A DNA stretch of 64,000 nucleotides from Curtobacterium sp. MCBA15_009 (GTDB taxonomy: Bacteria; Actinomycetota; Actinomycetes; Actinomycetales; Microbacteriaceae). Within the stretch, counting starts at the first letter, position 1, and every line of letters begins with the position of its first letter. The stretch spans positions 422,002-486,001 of the forward strand of contig NZ_MJGO01000023.1 in the NCBI RefSeq assembly GCF_001864895.1, in the 5' to 3' direction. Below the pieces are notes generated by a model, which ran no database searches, was not told the DNA's origin, and saw only the letters and a program-made list of their open reading frames with translations. Positions 17,366-25,785 of the stretch are shown here, piece by piece. The position numbers and the translations under genes are program-made.

Positions 17366-17409
17366 TTGGACAACAGGTGTAGTCTTACCTTATCGATGCG
17401 AACGCATCG
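17366..17409 (+). promoter_or_regulatory. Promoter with perfect palindrome upstream of SDR gene
   Basis: TTGGAC (17366-17371) and, 17 bases later, CTTATC (17389-17394) form a weak -35/-10 pair. Directly after lies CGATGCG-AA-CGCATCG (17394-17409), a perfect 7-bp inverted repeat that would overlap the transcription start and fits an operator. AGGT...ACCT at 17375-17390 adds a second weak dyad. The A/T-richness of the 30-base segment contrasts with its surroundings. Confidence 0.5.
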
Positions 17410-17490
17410 TTCGGACTCGCTGCGCCGCGCCGCCGATCCCGCTGCGCGGACCCCGAGCCCTTCACCGTCGAAGACCTCAGGAGGCCATCC

Positions 17491-18279
17491 ATGTCCACAG
17501 CTCGTTTCACCGACCGCGTCGTCCTCATCACCGGCGGCGGCTCCGGCCTCGGCCGCGCGACCGCCGTCCGCCTCGCCACCGAGGGCGCGGCGCTGTCGCT
17601 CGTCGACGTCTCCGCCGAGGGCCTCGAGGCCACGAAGACCGCCGTGCTCGACGCCGCTCCCGAGGCGCAGGTCCTCACCACCGTCGCCGACGTCTCCGAC
17701 GAGGCCCAGGTCGACGCCTACGTCACCGCGACCACCGAGCGCTTCGGTCGCATCGACGGCTTCTTCAACAACGCCGGCATCGAGGGCAAGCAGAACCCGA
17801 CCGAGTCCTTCACGGCAGCCGAGTTCGACAAGGTCGTCTCGATCAACCTCCGCGGTGTGTTCCTCGGCCTCGAGAAGGTCCTCGGCATCATGCGCGAGCA
17901 GGGCTCCGGCATGGTCGTCAACACCGCGAGCGTCGGTGGCATCCGCGGCATCGGCAACCAGTCCGGCTACGCCGCCGCCAAGCACGGGGTCGTCGGTCTG
18001 ACCCGCAACTCCGCCGTCGAGTACGGCCGGTACGGCATCCGCATCAACGCCATCGCCCCCGGTGCCATCTGGACGCCGATGGTCGAGAACTCGATGAAGC
18101 AGCTCGACCCGGTGGACCCGCGCAAGGCTGCCGAGGAGTTCATCCAGGTCAACCCGTCGAAGCGCTACGGCGAGGCCCCCGAGATCGCCTCGGTCGTCGC
18201 GTTCCTGCTCTCCGACGACGCGTCCTACGTCAACGCGACCGTCGTCCCGATCGACGGCGGACAGTCCGCCGCCTACTGA
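17491..18279 (+). CDS. SDR-family NAD(P)-dependent oxidoreductase
   Basis: 262-residue classical short-chain dehydrogenase/reductase. It has the cofactor-binding TGGGSGLGRA near residue 14, the NNAG motif (FFNNAGIEG) near 90, the catalytic Ser in NTASVGG near 145, and YAAAKHG with catalytic Tyr and Lys near 158. The C-terminal VPIDGGQSAAY is typical of the 3-ketoacyl-ACP-reductase/glucose-dehydrogenase-like branch. The substrate is unknown. An AGGAGG ribosome site stands seven bases before the ATG, unlike many neighbours that look leaderless, and a promoter with a palindromic operator precedes it by about 80 bases. Confidence 0.92.
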   Translation: MSTARFTDRVVLITGGGSGLGRATAVRLATEGAALSLVDVSAEGLEATKTAVLDAAPEAQVLTTVADVSDEAQVDAYVTATTERFGRIDGFFNNAGIEGKQNPTESFTAAEFDKVVSINLRGVFLGLEKVLGIMREQGSGMVVNTASVGGIRGIGNQSGYAAAKHGVVGLTRNSAVEYGRYGIRINAIAPGAIWTPMVENSMKQLDPVDPRKAAEEFIQVNPSKRYGEAPEIASVVAFLLSDDASYVNATVVPIDGGQSAAY

Positions 18280-18311
18280 CGGACGACCCGTCCGTGTGAC
18301 ACCATGCCGAC

Positions 18312-18962
18312 ATGGCAGCGCAGCTCACCGTCCCCCAGGCGTTCGCACTCCTGCTCCTCCGCTCCGACGGCAGGTTCGGCATGGTGTCACAGGGGCTGAC
18401 CGTCGGTCTGGGCGGCGCGGTGCTCGCGGACCTCGAGATCCGGCGCCTCGTCAGCTACGAGCACCCCCGCGTCCTGCCGCACAAGGCTCCCTTCACCGGC
18501 GACCCGGTGCTCGACCGCGTCTTCGACGACCTGCTGTCGGCGACGAAGCCGCGGCGGGCAGCCGCCTGGGTCGGCCGGTTCGGCACCAAGGCGCTGCGCG
18601 AGGGGGTGCTCGAGCAACTCGTGCAGGCCGGCATCCTCGGTCGCCAGGAGCGTCGGGTCCTCGGGCTCTTCCCCTCCGTCGCCTACCCGGAGCGCGACGG
18701 CGGCCCCGAGAAGCTCCTGCGGGGAGCGATCGCCGACGTCCTCGGCGGCGCGGTGCTGCCGACGCCGTTCACCGCGGCGCTCATCGGACTCCTCCACGCC
18801 ACCGGCACCCTCAAGCCGCAGTTCGGCAAGGTCGACCGTCGACTCGTCGCCAGCATCACCGCCGGCGACTGGGTCGCCCCGGCGGTGAAGTCGGTGCTGC
18901 AGTCGCAGCAGACCGCGGGCGGCATCGCCGGCGCCGGCGCGGTGGCGTCCGCGACGAGCTAG
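18312..18962 (+). CDS. GPP34 (GOLPH3-like) family phosphoprotein
   Basis: 216-residue bacterial member of the GPP34/GOLPH3 family, which in eukaryotes binds phosphatidylinositol-4-phosphate at the Golgi; the bacterial role is not established. The pattern QAFALLLLRSDGRF at the N-terminus, the helical bundle with LGGAVLADLEIRRLVS near residue 35, and the later GAVLPTPFTAALIGLLHAT near 155 follow the family. CACCAT ends six bases before the ATG. It stands alone between the SDR gene and a 330-base gap. Confidence 0.85.
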   Translation: MAAQLTVPQAFALLLLRSDGRFGMVSQGLTVGLGGAVLADLEIRRLVSYEHPRVLPHKAPFTGDPVLDRVFDDLLSATKPRRAAAWVGRFGTKALREGVLEQLVQAGILGRQERRVLGLFPSVAYPERDGGPEKLLRGAIADVLGGAVLPTPFTAALIGLLHATGTLKPQFGKVDRRLVASITAGDWVAPAVKSVLQSQQTAGGIAGAGAVASATS

Positions 18963-19293
18963 GCGGCCCGACCACGGCGTCGCTCCGCCCGGCGACCGCG
19001 GGACTGGAGTGCCTCGTCCGAGCGGCCGACGGTTCCGGTGACCGATCCCCGGCCAGAGCGAACCACGACCGGCAGCACCTCCGCGCGGCACGACTGCCCC
19101 GCCCGACCGGCGCGCCCGTCCGACCGGCCGCCCCACCCAGTCCTGGATCGATCCGACCGGGGCCCACCGGGTCGTCCGCACCTCGCGGTGCCCGTTCCCG
19201 GTGCGGTCGGAGGCCCCGCCACCCCTGGTGACCGCCGGAGCAGTGACGTCCGCCGCCGGCTGACCGCGGGCGTGGCACACGTCCCGTCGCGCC
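18963..19293. other. GC-rich intergenic stretch without a convincing gene
   Basis: Open frames exist on both strands here because of the high GC, but none has a good start, a ribosome site or a recognisable product. The only structure seen is one copy of a 47-bp dispersed repeat at 19025-19076. Confidence 0.6.
19025..19076. repeat. 47-bp dispersed imperfect palindrome, copy A
   Basis: Core GACGGTTCCGGT, 18 variable bases, GCGAACCA, then an ACCGGCA-like end. The same core, length and order recur at 20723-20776 and 57503-57550. Its own arms pair imperfectly. Confidence 0.7.
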
Positions 19294-19674
19294 TCAGCCG
19301 ACCACCGGGGCCACCACCGCCGACGTGCCGAGTGCGACCATCCCCATCACGAGCGCCGTCACCAGCGCCACCGCCCACCCCCGCGGGCTCCGGTGGCGCA
19401 CCCACCGAGCGGCGATCACCCCGCCGACGAACACGACCAGCAGCAGCACCCCCTCTCCGAGGCTCGGCGCCCAACCCACCCACGGGCGGCACACCCGCGT
19501 CGAGGTCTCCCAGTCGCAGCCGTACTGCGAGGCCGCGGCGATGGCCGCCTGCAGGAAGAACGCGACGCACGCCGCCACGGCGAGCAGCACGAAGAGCACG
19601 ATCGTCACCGCGAGGTCGAGCTTCGACGACCGTGAGCGCCACGGCGACGGTCGGCTCGCCCACTCCTCCAGCAC
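19294..19674 (-). CDS. Membrane protein with SQYGCxWExSTRxC loop, paralogue 1
   Basis: 126-residue membrane protein with four predicted helices. Helix 1 (LAVTIVLFVLLAVAACVAFF) is preceded by a cytosolic Ser/Arg arm; the external loop reads ASQYGCDWETSTRVC, with two cysteines that could form a disulphide; three helices follow and the protein ends APVVG. It is clearly paralogous to the protein at 20835-21260, and the two flank the membrane protein at 19868 in the same opposite orientation. The start is GTG with an AAGGGGGAC ribosome site. No named family is recognised. Confidence 0.7.
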   Translation of the reverse strand: MLEEWASRPSPWRSRSSKLDLAVTIVLFVLLAVAACVAFFLQAAIAAASQYGCDWETSTRVCRPWVGWAPSLGEGVLLLVVFVGGVIAARWVRHRSPRGWAVALVTALVMGMVALGTSAVVAPVVG

Positions 19675-19867
19675 GCGTCCCCCTTCCGTCGGCCGTCAGC
19701 ACCCTACCGGCACCGCGGCGGGGAGCGTATCCGCCGGCACCGACACCGGTGACCGGATTGCGCTGCTCGTCCTTCGGCGTCGGTGAGAAACACCCAGTTG
19801 TGGGGATCGACCCGTCGGGACCGCACCGGCAGGATCGTGAGGTCGGGTACGAGGGGACGGGACGACG

Positions 19868-20728
19868 ATGCCGCTGGGTGGACCAGGACCACGTGATTGG
19901 ACTCCTCCGGAGTACATGCGATCCGCTTCGCCCCGGGGCGGACGACGTGCCGGGCGCCTCGACGTCCCGCCACCGCTGCTCGCCGTGCGGCCGCGTCGCC
20001 GTACCCGGCCAGGCGTCTCCGCCGCGCTCTCCGTGCTGTTCGGTCTCGGGAGTGTGGTCCTGGCCGTGGCCGCTCCGCACGACGCAGGTGTCCAGACCGG
20101 CTTCATCGCCTCGTCGATCGGCATCACCGCGATCGTCACCGGCGGCCACGCGGTGAAGGTCGCGCCCTGGGGCGCAACGGGCACCCGCGCCTTCGGTCGC
20201 GGTGGCGCGATCCTCGGCGGGGTCGGGACGGCCCTCATGCTCTACGCACTGATCGCGTTCGCCCTGCTCCCCTCCGGTGTGCGCCTGCCGGCTCTCGCGC
20301 TCCCCGCCGGGACCCCCGGTGACGCCGTCCTCGCCGGGCCGGCCCCGACCGCCACACCGATGCAACACGCCGCGACTCCGACGCCGGCCGAGACGACGCC
20401 GACCTCGCCGGAGTCAGCGTTCGACCGGGTCCCCGTGACCGTGGAACAGGAACGGTCCGCCGTGGTGCAGAGCGCCGGCACGCTCGCCTACGTCATGCAG
20501 CAGCGGTTCGGTGTCGGACCGTTCCCGGCGCAGGTCGCCGTGGACCGGACGACGCCCCAACGCGTCATGCTGCTGGACGGGACGTCACTGGCACCGATCC
20601 CGGTCGGCGCGCGTGTGCTGTACTCGGCGTCGCCGGACGGCTCGTCGTGGACGGTGACGGTCGTCGGCGGTCAGTTCGGCGCCGTCGCCACCTACAGTTC
20701 GGCGGTGGGAACGGTCCAGGCTGGCTGA
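19868..20728 (+). CDS. Membrane protein with extracellular Thr/Pro linker and C-terminal domain
   Basis: 286-residue protein. After a proline- and arginine-rich cytosolic N-terminus it has three hydrophobic segments at about residues 52-70, 77-95 and 113-138, then a Thr/Pro/Ala linker (TATPMQHAATPTPAETTPTSPES) and an exported domain of about 100 residues beginning FDRVPVTVEQERSAV. The linker resembles the flexible stalks of secreted actinobacterial proteins. ATG 19868 has a GAGGGGAC ribosome site; ATG 19916 is an alternative. No domain name is assigned. The stop codon lies inside a hairpin repeat that may also end transcription. Confidence 0.65.
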   Translation: MPLGGPGPRDWTPPEYMRSASPRGGRRAGRLDVPPPLLAVRPRRRTRPGVSAALSVLFGLGSVVLAVAAPHDAGVQTGFIASSIGITAIVTGGHAVKVAPWGATGTRAFGRGGAILGGVGTALMLYALIAFALLPSGVRLPALALPAGTPGDAVLAGPAPTATPMQHAATPTPAETTPTSPESAFDRVPVTVEQERSAVVQSAGTLAYVMQQRFGVGPFPAQVAVDRTTPQRVMLLDGTSLAPIPVGARVLYSASPDGSSWTVTVVGGQFGAVATYSSAVGTVQAG

Positions 20729-20776
20729 CGGTTCCGGTCGGTGACACCAGGCCTGCGCGAACCACGGCCGTCAGCC
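20723..20776. repeat. 47-bp dispersed palindrome, copy B
   Basis: Arms GGCTGACGG (20723-20731) and CCGTCAGCC (20768-20776) pair perfectly over 9 bp. The core GACGGTTCCGGT-18-GCGAACCA is shared with copies A and C. It overlaps the TGA of the upstream gene, so it could act as its terminator, although no T-run follows. Confidence 0.75.
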
Positions 20777-20834
20777 GCTCGACGGGAACGCCATCCACCT
20801 GGCTCGCGGCACGCGCCGCTGCTCGGCACGAGGG

Positions 20835-21260
20835 TCACGAGGCCAGGCTGCCGAGCACGCTCCAGGTGATCACGAACGCGAGCACCACCGCAGCGGCCGT
20901 CCCGAGCGCCACCGCCCAGCCGAGTGGTCGGGTCCGGCGCACCCGCGCGGCGAGCAGCGCGCCGGCGACGCAGATGCTGACGACCACCACGGCCTCGACG
21001 ATCGCGGTCTGCGGGCCCGCCGCGTCGTTGCACGCCCGCGTCGAGGACTCCCAGCCGCAGCCGTACTGCGACACCGCTCCGACGAGGTAGCTGACGACAA
21101 CGATGATCCCGCCCAGCAGGGCGGTCAGGACGAAGAGCACGACCGAGACGACGAGGTCGGCTGTGAAGCCACCGCCCGATCGGTGCGGCCCGCGCCGGTC
21201 CGGCACAGACGCCGAGGACTGCACCGTGCTCGGATCCGGTCCTGGCACTCCTGCTGACAT
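20835..21260 (-). CDS. Membrane protein with SQYGCxWExSTRxC loop, paralogue 2
   Basis: 141-residue paralogue of the protein at 19294-19674. The N-terminal arm is longer (about 30 residues, Pro/Ser/Arg rich), helix 1 is LVVSVVLFVLTALLGGIIVVVS, the external loop reads VSQYGCGWESSTRACNDAAG, and three further helices follow. The conserved Cys-Trp-Glu-Ser-Thr-Arg-Cys loop suggests a defined external ligand or disulphide. The function is unknown. The start ATG 21260 is preceded by a GGGGGAC ribosome site. Confidence 0.7.
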   Translation of the reverse strand: MSAGVPGPDPSTVQSSASVPDRRGPHRSGGGFTADLVVSVVLFVLTALLGGIIVVVSYLVGAVSQYGCGWESSTRACNDAAGPQTAIVEAVVVVSICVAGALLAARVRRTRPLGWAVALGTAAAVVLAFVITWSVLGSLAS

Positions 21261-21311
21261 GGTCGTCCCCCGTTCCCCGGCCCCCTCGGCCGCGCCCAGA
21301 CTACCGCCCGG

Positions 21312-24300
21312 TCAGCGCGCGTCGACGAGCTCGATGAACCGCGACAGCAGCGACAGCCCGGCGATCGACGGCGGCAGCCCCGTGGTGAGGGCCGGCGAGT
21401 GCACCAGGTACGCCGCCCACTTCGCCCGAGAGATCGCCACGTTCAACCGGTTCGGCATGAGCAGGAAGTCGAGCCCGCGCGGGATGTCCGCCGCGCTCGA
21501 CGCGCCGAGCGACACCACGGAGACGACCGCCTCGCGGCCCTGGAACAGGTCCACCGTGCCGACCTGGGTCCCGCCGAAGCCGGCGCGGTCGAGCTCCTGG
21601 CGGATGAGCGCCCCCTGCGCGTTGTACGGCGCGACGACGATGACGTCCTCGTCGGTGAGCCTCCGGGTCTCGTCGCCGTCGGTCCAGGTCCGGCCGACGA
21701 CGTCGCCGACGAGCGCGACGACGCGGGCGGCTTCCTCCGGCGAGGACGTCGTGTTCCCCGCGTGCACCACCGGCTCCGGGTGCACCCCGGCCTCGATGCC
21801 GTCGAGGTGCCGGCCGGACGCCATCGAGGCGAGCTGCCCGTCGTACGACAGCGCCGAGACCGATGCGGTCAGCGCCGGCTCCATGCGCCGGGTGCGGGCG
21901 AGGAAGTAGCCGCACTCCGGCGGGAGCACGTGCTGCCCGTCCGCCAGCCAGCCGAGTGCGGACTCGTCGACCGGCTCCGGGTGCGACCCCTGCGACACCT
22001 GCGGCAGCTGCTGCGGGTCGCCGAGGAGCAGGAGCCGGGTGGCCGCGACCGACGAAGCGATCGTCGGTGCGAGGGAGAACTGCCCGGCCTCGTCGACGAC
22101 GAGCAGGTCGAGGGACCGGCGTTCGATCGTCGCCTCGTTCGCGAAGGTCCACGCGGTGCCGCCGACGACACCGCCGGTGCCGGTCGACCCGCACGAGGAC
22201 AGGAACGCGGCCACCGCGGCCCCGTTCTTCACCGGGGTCCAGGGGGCGGCGTCGAGCTCGTCTTCGCTCGCCCCGGCCTTCGGCACCTTCACCACCCGGT
22301 CGGACGGCACGCCGGCGGCGACGACCGCGGCCAGGAAGTTCTCCGAGGTGGCGTGCGACTGCCCGACGACCCCGACGCGCCAGCCGTGCTCCCGCACCAG
22401 GCGGGCGACGACGTTCGACCCGACGTAGGTCTTGCCCGTGCCGGGAGGGCCCTGGATCGCCAGGTACGAGCGGTCGAGTCCGAGCACGGTCGCGACGACG
22501 GCCGACACCGTGTCGTCGCCCTGCACGGGCACGATCGCGCCGCGCGGCGGGACCCGACGGAGCAGGTCGAGCGCGGGGTCGGGCAGCATCGACGGCAGCG
22601 CGTCGAGGACCTCCTGCCCCCACTCGGCGATCGCCTCGGGCTGCGGCTTCGCCCGCGGTGGGGCGGAGGGGGCGAGCGCGACCGGGAAGTCCCCGTGGGT
22701 CGGAGCGCCGACCGGCAGGTTCTCCTTCACGAGCACCTCGACGGCGTCGCCGTCGTCCTGCACGTCGAGCAGGACCGCGCGGGCCGACGCGCCCTTCGAC
22801 CCGGGGCCCGGAGCGGCGACCGACGGCGGGAGCGGGTCGTCGTAGACGAGGTGGGGCGTGCCTCCCGGCCGGAGCCGTGAGCCGGGCGCGAGCGTCCCCG
22901 ACAACCGGATCTCTCGCGACTGCGACCGGGCACGCGGCAGCGTGCCCCAGTCGCGCTCGACCGACGCGCGCTCGACGACGAGCACGTCACGCGTGTCGGC
23001 CCAGTCGTCGACGGGGTTGCGCAGGCGGTCGAAGTGGTCCTGCCAGAAGGTCTTCGCCTCGCGGCGGTGGTAGTCGATCGCTGCCGCGGCGAGCGCCAGC
23101 GCGGTCTGGTCGGGCGTGCGGTCGAGCGCGTCGACGTCGGCGAGCTCCGCCGCGAGCGCCGTGTACACGGGGTTCGGCTCGCGCTCGACGGGGATCGGCG
23201 GCAGCAGCTCGTCCGCCGGCGGCGCAGCGGGCGGCTCCGTGCGCAGCGAGAGCAGCCAGTCCCGCAGCCGCAGCGTCGAGCGGCAGTCGTACGCGTTGTA
23301 GTCGGCGACCTGGTCGAGCATGCGCTGGCCCGCGGCGGCGTCGCCGGTGCGGAGTTCCTCGATCGCGTCGACGTACGCGGTGATGCTGTCCACGGCGTTC
23401 GTGACGTCGCTCTCGCGCAGGTCCGACCCCATGTACAACGGCTCGAGCTTCTTGATCGAGTAGCTGCGGCTGCCGACGACCAGGGCCTTGCGGACGACCG
23501 GGTACAGGTCGACGAGCACGCCGGCGCGGAGCAGGTCGTCGACGGCTTCCTCCCCGACACCGTGGCGGGCGGCGAGGGACAGCAGGTGCGTCCGCTCGTA
23601 CGCCGCGTAGTGGTAGACGTGCATGCCGGGGTACTGCTCGCGGCGGGCTGCGACGAACGCGAGGAAGTCGACCAGCGCCTGCCGCTCGTCGCGGATCGTG
23701 TGCGCCCAGAAGGCGGTGAACGCCGCCTGGTCGTCGACGAGTCCGAACAGGTAGTCGAGGCCCCAGTACACGCCGTCCTCGGTGTGCAGCGGGTCGCCCT
23801 CGAAGTCGAAGAACACGTCGCCCGCGTCCGGCGCGGGGATCGCGTCGAGCGCGCGCGGGTCCAGGACCTCGAAGCGCGGGACGGCGGCGGCGCCCGTCCG
23901 GCGCGCGTCGCGCGGCCCGTCCTCGCTGTCGACCTGGAGGCGCGCCTGACGCACCAGCCTGTCCTGCGTTCCGCGGGACAGACCGGGCACGGCCGTGGTG
24001 CGGTCCGCCAGGTCGTCGATCGTCCGCACCCCCTGCCGGATGAGCTTCGTGCGCTGGTCGAGTCGCATGCCGGCGACGAGCACGAGGTCGCGGTGCTCGG
24101 CCACCTGGGTGGTGCACACCGAGCAGCGGCCGCAGCTCGCGTACCGCGGGTCGCCCCACTGCAGCGGCTCCGACGCCGCGGTGCGCTCGGCGATCACCCG
24201 CTCGAGCTCGGCGCGCTGCGTCCGGTACACCGGGGCGATGTCGGCGAGCTCGTGCGTGGTGGTCGTCCGGTCCCCGAGCACGAGGTGGACCTGCTGTCCG

Positions 24301-24791
24301 GTGGGGATGCCGTGCGCCTGCATCTGCTCGGCGTAGGCGGCGAGCTGCAGCAGCGCGCTGATCTTCGCGTGCCGCGCGAGCTTCGTGTCGTAGACCTCGT
24401 ACTCGCCGTGCTCGTTCCGGACGATGAAGTCGGCGAAGCCGATGAACCCCGGCCGCTCCGGGGTCGGCGCTTCGTGGAACGTCGGCTGGTAGAGCACGTC
24501 GGCGCCGTCGCGGAAGGCCTGTCGCGCCTCGGCCGCGGCGCGGGCGTAGTCGGGCGGTGCGGGCCGCTCGAACTCGACGACCTGCCGGGTCTCGCGCAGG
24601 ACGTCGAGGTGGTCGAGCTCGTGCTGGTCCCCGAGGCGGGCCGTGCGCTCGAGCATGTCGTCGTGCTCGTCGGGCAGGGGCTCGCCGCGGCCGAGCTTGA
24701 CGTCGAGGCGGCGCAGGAACGCCCACTCGCAGGCCGACCACGTGCTGAGGTCGCTCGGGCTGAGCAGGGCGCCCTCGGTGGTGATCTGCAT
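21312..24791 (-). CDS. TM0106-family RecB-like nuclease fused to an AAA/SF1 helicase
   Basis: 1159-residue fusion. The N-terminal third is a RecB-like PD-(D/E)xK nuclease (FADFIVRNEHGEYEVYDTKLAR near residue 118) with a cysteine cluster CGRCSVC near 220 that could bind Zn or Fe-S. The middle is an RNase H-like exonuclease (DVFFDFEGDP near 325, DYNAYDCRSTLRL near 500). The C-terminal third is a Dna2/UPF1-type SF1 helicase with Walker A QGPPGTGKTYVGS near 783 and LLVVDEAGQFSL near 905. The ATG has a GAGGGGGAAC ribosome site. A role in DNA end processing or degradation of foreign or damaged DNA is inferred; no defence partner flanks it. Confidence 0.88.
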   Translation of the reverse strand: MQITTEGALLSPSDLSTWSACEWAFLRRLDVKLGRGEPLPDEHDDMLERTARLGDQHELDHLDVLRETRQVVEFERPAPPDYARAAAEARQAFRDGADVLYQPTFHEAPTPERPGFIGFADFIVRNEHGEYEVYDTKLARHAKISALLQLAAYAEQMQAHGIPTGQQVHLVLGDRTTTTHELADIAPVYRTQRAELERVIAERTAASEPLQWGDPRYASCGRCSVCTTQVAEHRDLVLVAGMRLDQRTKLIRQGVRTIDDLADRTTAVPGLSRGTQDRLVRQARLQVDSEDGPRDARRTGAAAVPRFEVLDPRALDAIPAPDAGDVFFDFEGDPLHTEDGVYWGLDYLFGLVDDQAAFTAFWAHTIRDERQALVDFLAFVAARREQYPGMHVYHYAAYERTHLLSLAARHGVGEEAVDDLLRAGVLVDLYPVVRKALVVGSRSYSIKKLEPLYMGSDLRESDVTNAVDSITAYVDAIEELRTGDAAAGQRMLDQVADYNAYDCRSTLRLRDWLLSLRTEPPAAPPADELLPPIPVEREPNPVYTALAAELADVDALDRTPDQTALALAAAAIDYHRREAKTFWQDHFDRLRNPVDDWADTRDVLVVERASVERDWGTLPRARSQSREIRLSGTLAPGSRLRPGGTPHLVYDDPLPPSVAAPGPGSKGASARAVLLDVQDDGDAVEVLVKENLPVGAPTHGDFPVALAPSAPPRAKPQPEAIAEWGQEVLDALPSMLPDPALDLLRRVPPRGAIVPVQGDDTVSAVVATVLGLDRSYLAIQGPPGTGKTYVGSNVVARLVREHGWRVGVVGQSHATSENFLAAVVAAGVPSDRVVKVPKAGASEDELDAAPWTPVKNGAAVAAFLSSCGSTGTGGVVGGTAWTFANEATIERRSLDLLVVDEAGQFSLAPTIASSVAATRLLLLGDPQQLPQVSQGSHPEPVDESALGWLADGQHVLPPECGYFLARTRRMEPALTASVSALSYDGQLASMASGRHLDGIEAGVHPEPVVHAGNTTSSPEEAARVVALVGDVVGRTWTDGDETRRLTDEDVIVVAPYNAQGALIRQELDRAGFGGTQVGTVDLFQGREAVVSVVSLGASSAADIPRGLDFLLMPNRLNVAISRAKWAAYLVHSPALTTGLPPSIAGLSLLSRFIELVDAR

Positions 24792-24821
24792 GCGTTCCCC
24801 CTCGTGTTCCGGTGCGGGACG

Positions 24822-24865
24822 AGCCTAGGGGCGGCCGGTGACAGCGCGGTCGGCGTCGCTAGGCT
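24822..24865. promoter_or_regulatory. Divergent pair of TAGGCT -10 elements
   Basis: AGCCTAG (24822-24828) and CTAGGCT (24859-24865) form an inverted repeat. Each reads TAGGCT on the strand of the gene it faces: leftwards for the nuclease-helicase at 24791, rightwards for the lipoprotein at 24887. This is the same -10 sequence as before the glycosyltransferase at 4165. Confidence 0.5.
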
Positions 24866-24886
24866 GCCAACGGGGAGGTGGGGCCG

Positions 24887-25450
24887 GTGATCGGAAACGT
24901 CATCGAGGGAGCGCTCGGTCACCGAGCGCATGCCCGGCGCGTCGGCATGCCGCTCGTCGCCACCCTCGCGCTGCTCGCTGTGGGTGGGTGCGGACTGAGC
25001 GGCTGCGCACGGAGCGTTCCCGAGGGCCACCCCACGTCATCGCCCACAGCGAGCTCTGCTGCGGCGCGCGCGCAGGGAGACTCCGTACTGCGTCTCGTGC
25101 AGGCCGTCCCCGGTCCCGCTTGGCAACGGGCCGCCGAGCCCCAGTCGTCCCCGTGCACGATCGGCTCGGACGACGGTTCGCTGGTCCTGCAGTGGCGCGT
25201 CGAGGCGCCGCGTCTCCCCGACGGCGAGGAGTACGTCGCCCGTGTCCGGTCGACGCTGCGCGACCACGGCTGGAAGGTGACGACCCGTTCGACGACGCTC
25301 GAGGACTACGGCACCTCGTACCAGGTCGTCGGGTCGAAGGGCCTGGTGTCGGCCGTCGTCGTCGCTGTGAACGACAACCACACCTCGATCGACATGGAGT
25401 CCGTCTGCACGGCCGCTACCCAGCACGGTCCGACCGACGACCCTGACTGA
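24887..25450 (+). CDS. Lipoprotein of a putative toxin-immunity cassette
   Basis: 187-residue predicted lipoprotein. A long basic N-terminus precedes a hydrophobic stretch (MPLVATLALLAVGGC) whose final Cys is a good lipobox; a second Cys follows at GLSGC. The mature part (about 145 residues) has a Ser/Thr/Ala linker, then an alpha/beta domain with an internal cysteine pair (PCTI and SVCTA). The overall plan, ending in a T-S-IDMESVC strand, matches the lipoprotein at 27587 and more loosely the array at 32-35 kb. It starts the cassette that continues with the WXG100-like gene 50 bases downstream. The GTG is preceded by GGGGAGG. Confidence 0.72.
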   Translation: MIGNVIEGALGHRAHARRVGMPLVATLALLAVGGCGLSGCARSVPEGHPTSSPTASSAAARAQGDSVLRLVQAVPGPAWQRAAEPQSSPCTIGSDDGSLVLQWRVEAPRLPDGEEYVARVRSTLRDHGWKVTTRSTTLEDYGTSYQVVGSKGLVSAVVVAVNDNHTSIDMESVCTAATQHGPTDDPD

Positions 25451-25500
25451 TCGGACCCCCAGCCGCTAAGCTGTCGACCGCAACACGGGGGAAGGGGAAG

Positions 25501-25785
25501 GTGGGGTCCGTGGACAAGATCGTTCTCGACAAGGGTGCAGTCCGTTCCGTCGCGAGCAGCATCGACAAGGACGCAGCTGCACTCGGCTCGATCAGCACCA
25601 AGGGCGCGGGTGGGGCGTTCGGGTCCGCTGACGTCGAGGCCGCCTTCGCGACGGCGACCCGCGTGCAGGGCGCGATGATCGACGGCGTCCAGGCGAACAC
25701 CGCCGCCCTCGCGGAACGAGCACGCGCTGCGATCACCGCCTACGAGGAGTGGGACGCGGCGAACGCAGCGAAGGCGGGCAAGTGA
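25501..25785 (+). CDS. Small WXG100-like helical protein
   Basis: 94-residue, Ala/Ser-rich protein predicted to be two long helices (residues about 10-32 and 45-85). There is no hydrophobic export signal. Size, composition and position just before a large protein whose N-terminus has the same character fit the ESAT-6/WXG100 superfamily, whose members pair as helical hairpins and guide type VII secretion substrates, but no WxG is present: the turn region reads STKGAGGAFGS. GTG 25510 is an alternative start, better spaced from GGGGAAGG. Its stop overlaps the GTG of the hydrolase gene. Confidence 0.65.
   Translation: MGSVDKIVLDKGAVRSVASSIDKDAAALGSISTKGAGGAFGSADVEAAFATATRVQGAMIDGVQANTAALAERARAAITAYEEWDAANAAKAGK

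Noticed and set aside
17375..17390. DtxR/IdeR-type iron box upstream of the SDR gene
   Set aside because: AGGT and ACCT are present, but the spacing is one base too long and the inner bases do not pair; the match is too weak.
12991..17985. Very long open frame (1664 codons) on the minus strand
   Set aside because: It lies antisense to the SNF2 and HNH genes, reads as low-complexity Arg/Gly/Val/Asp-rich sequence and has no domain; it is an effect of high-GC codon use on the plus strand.
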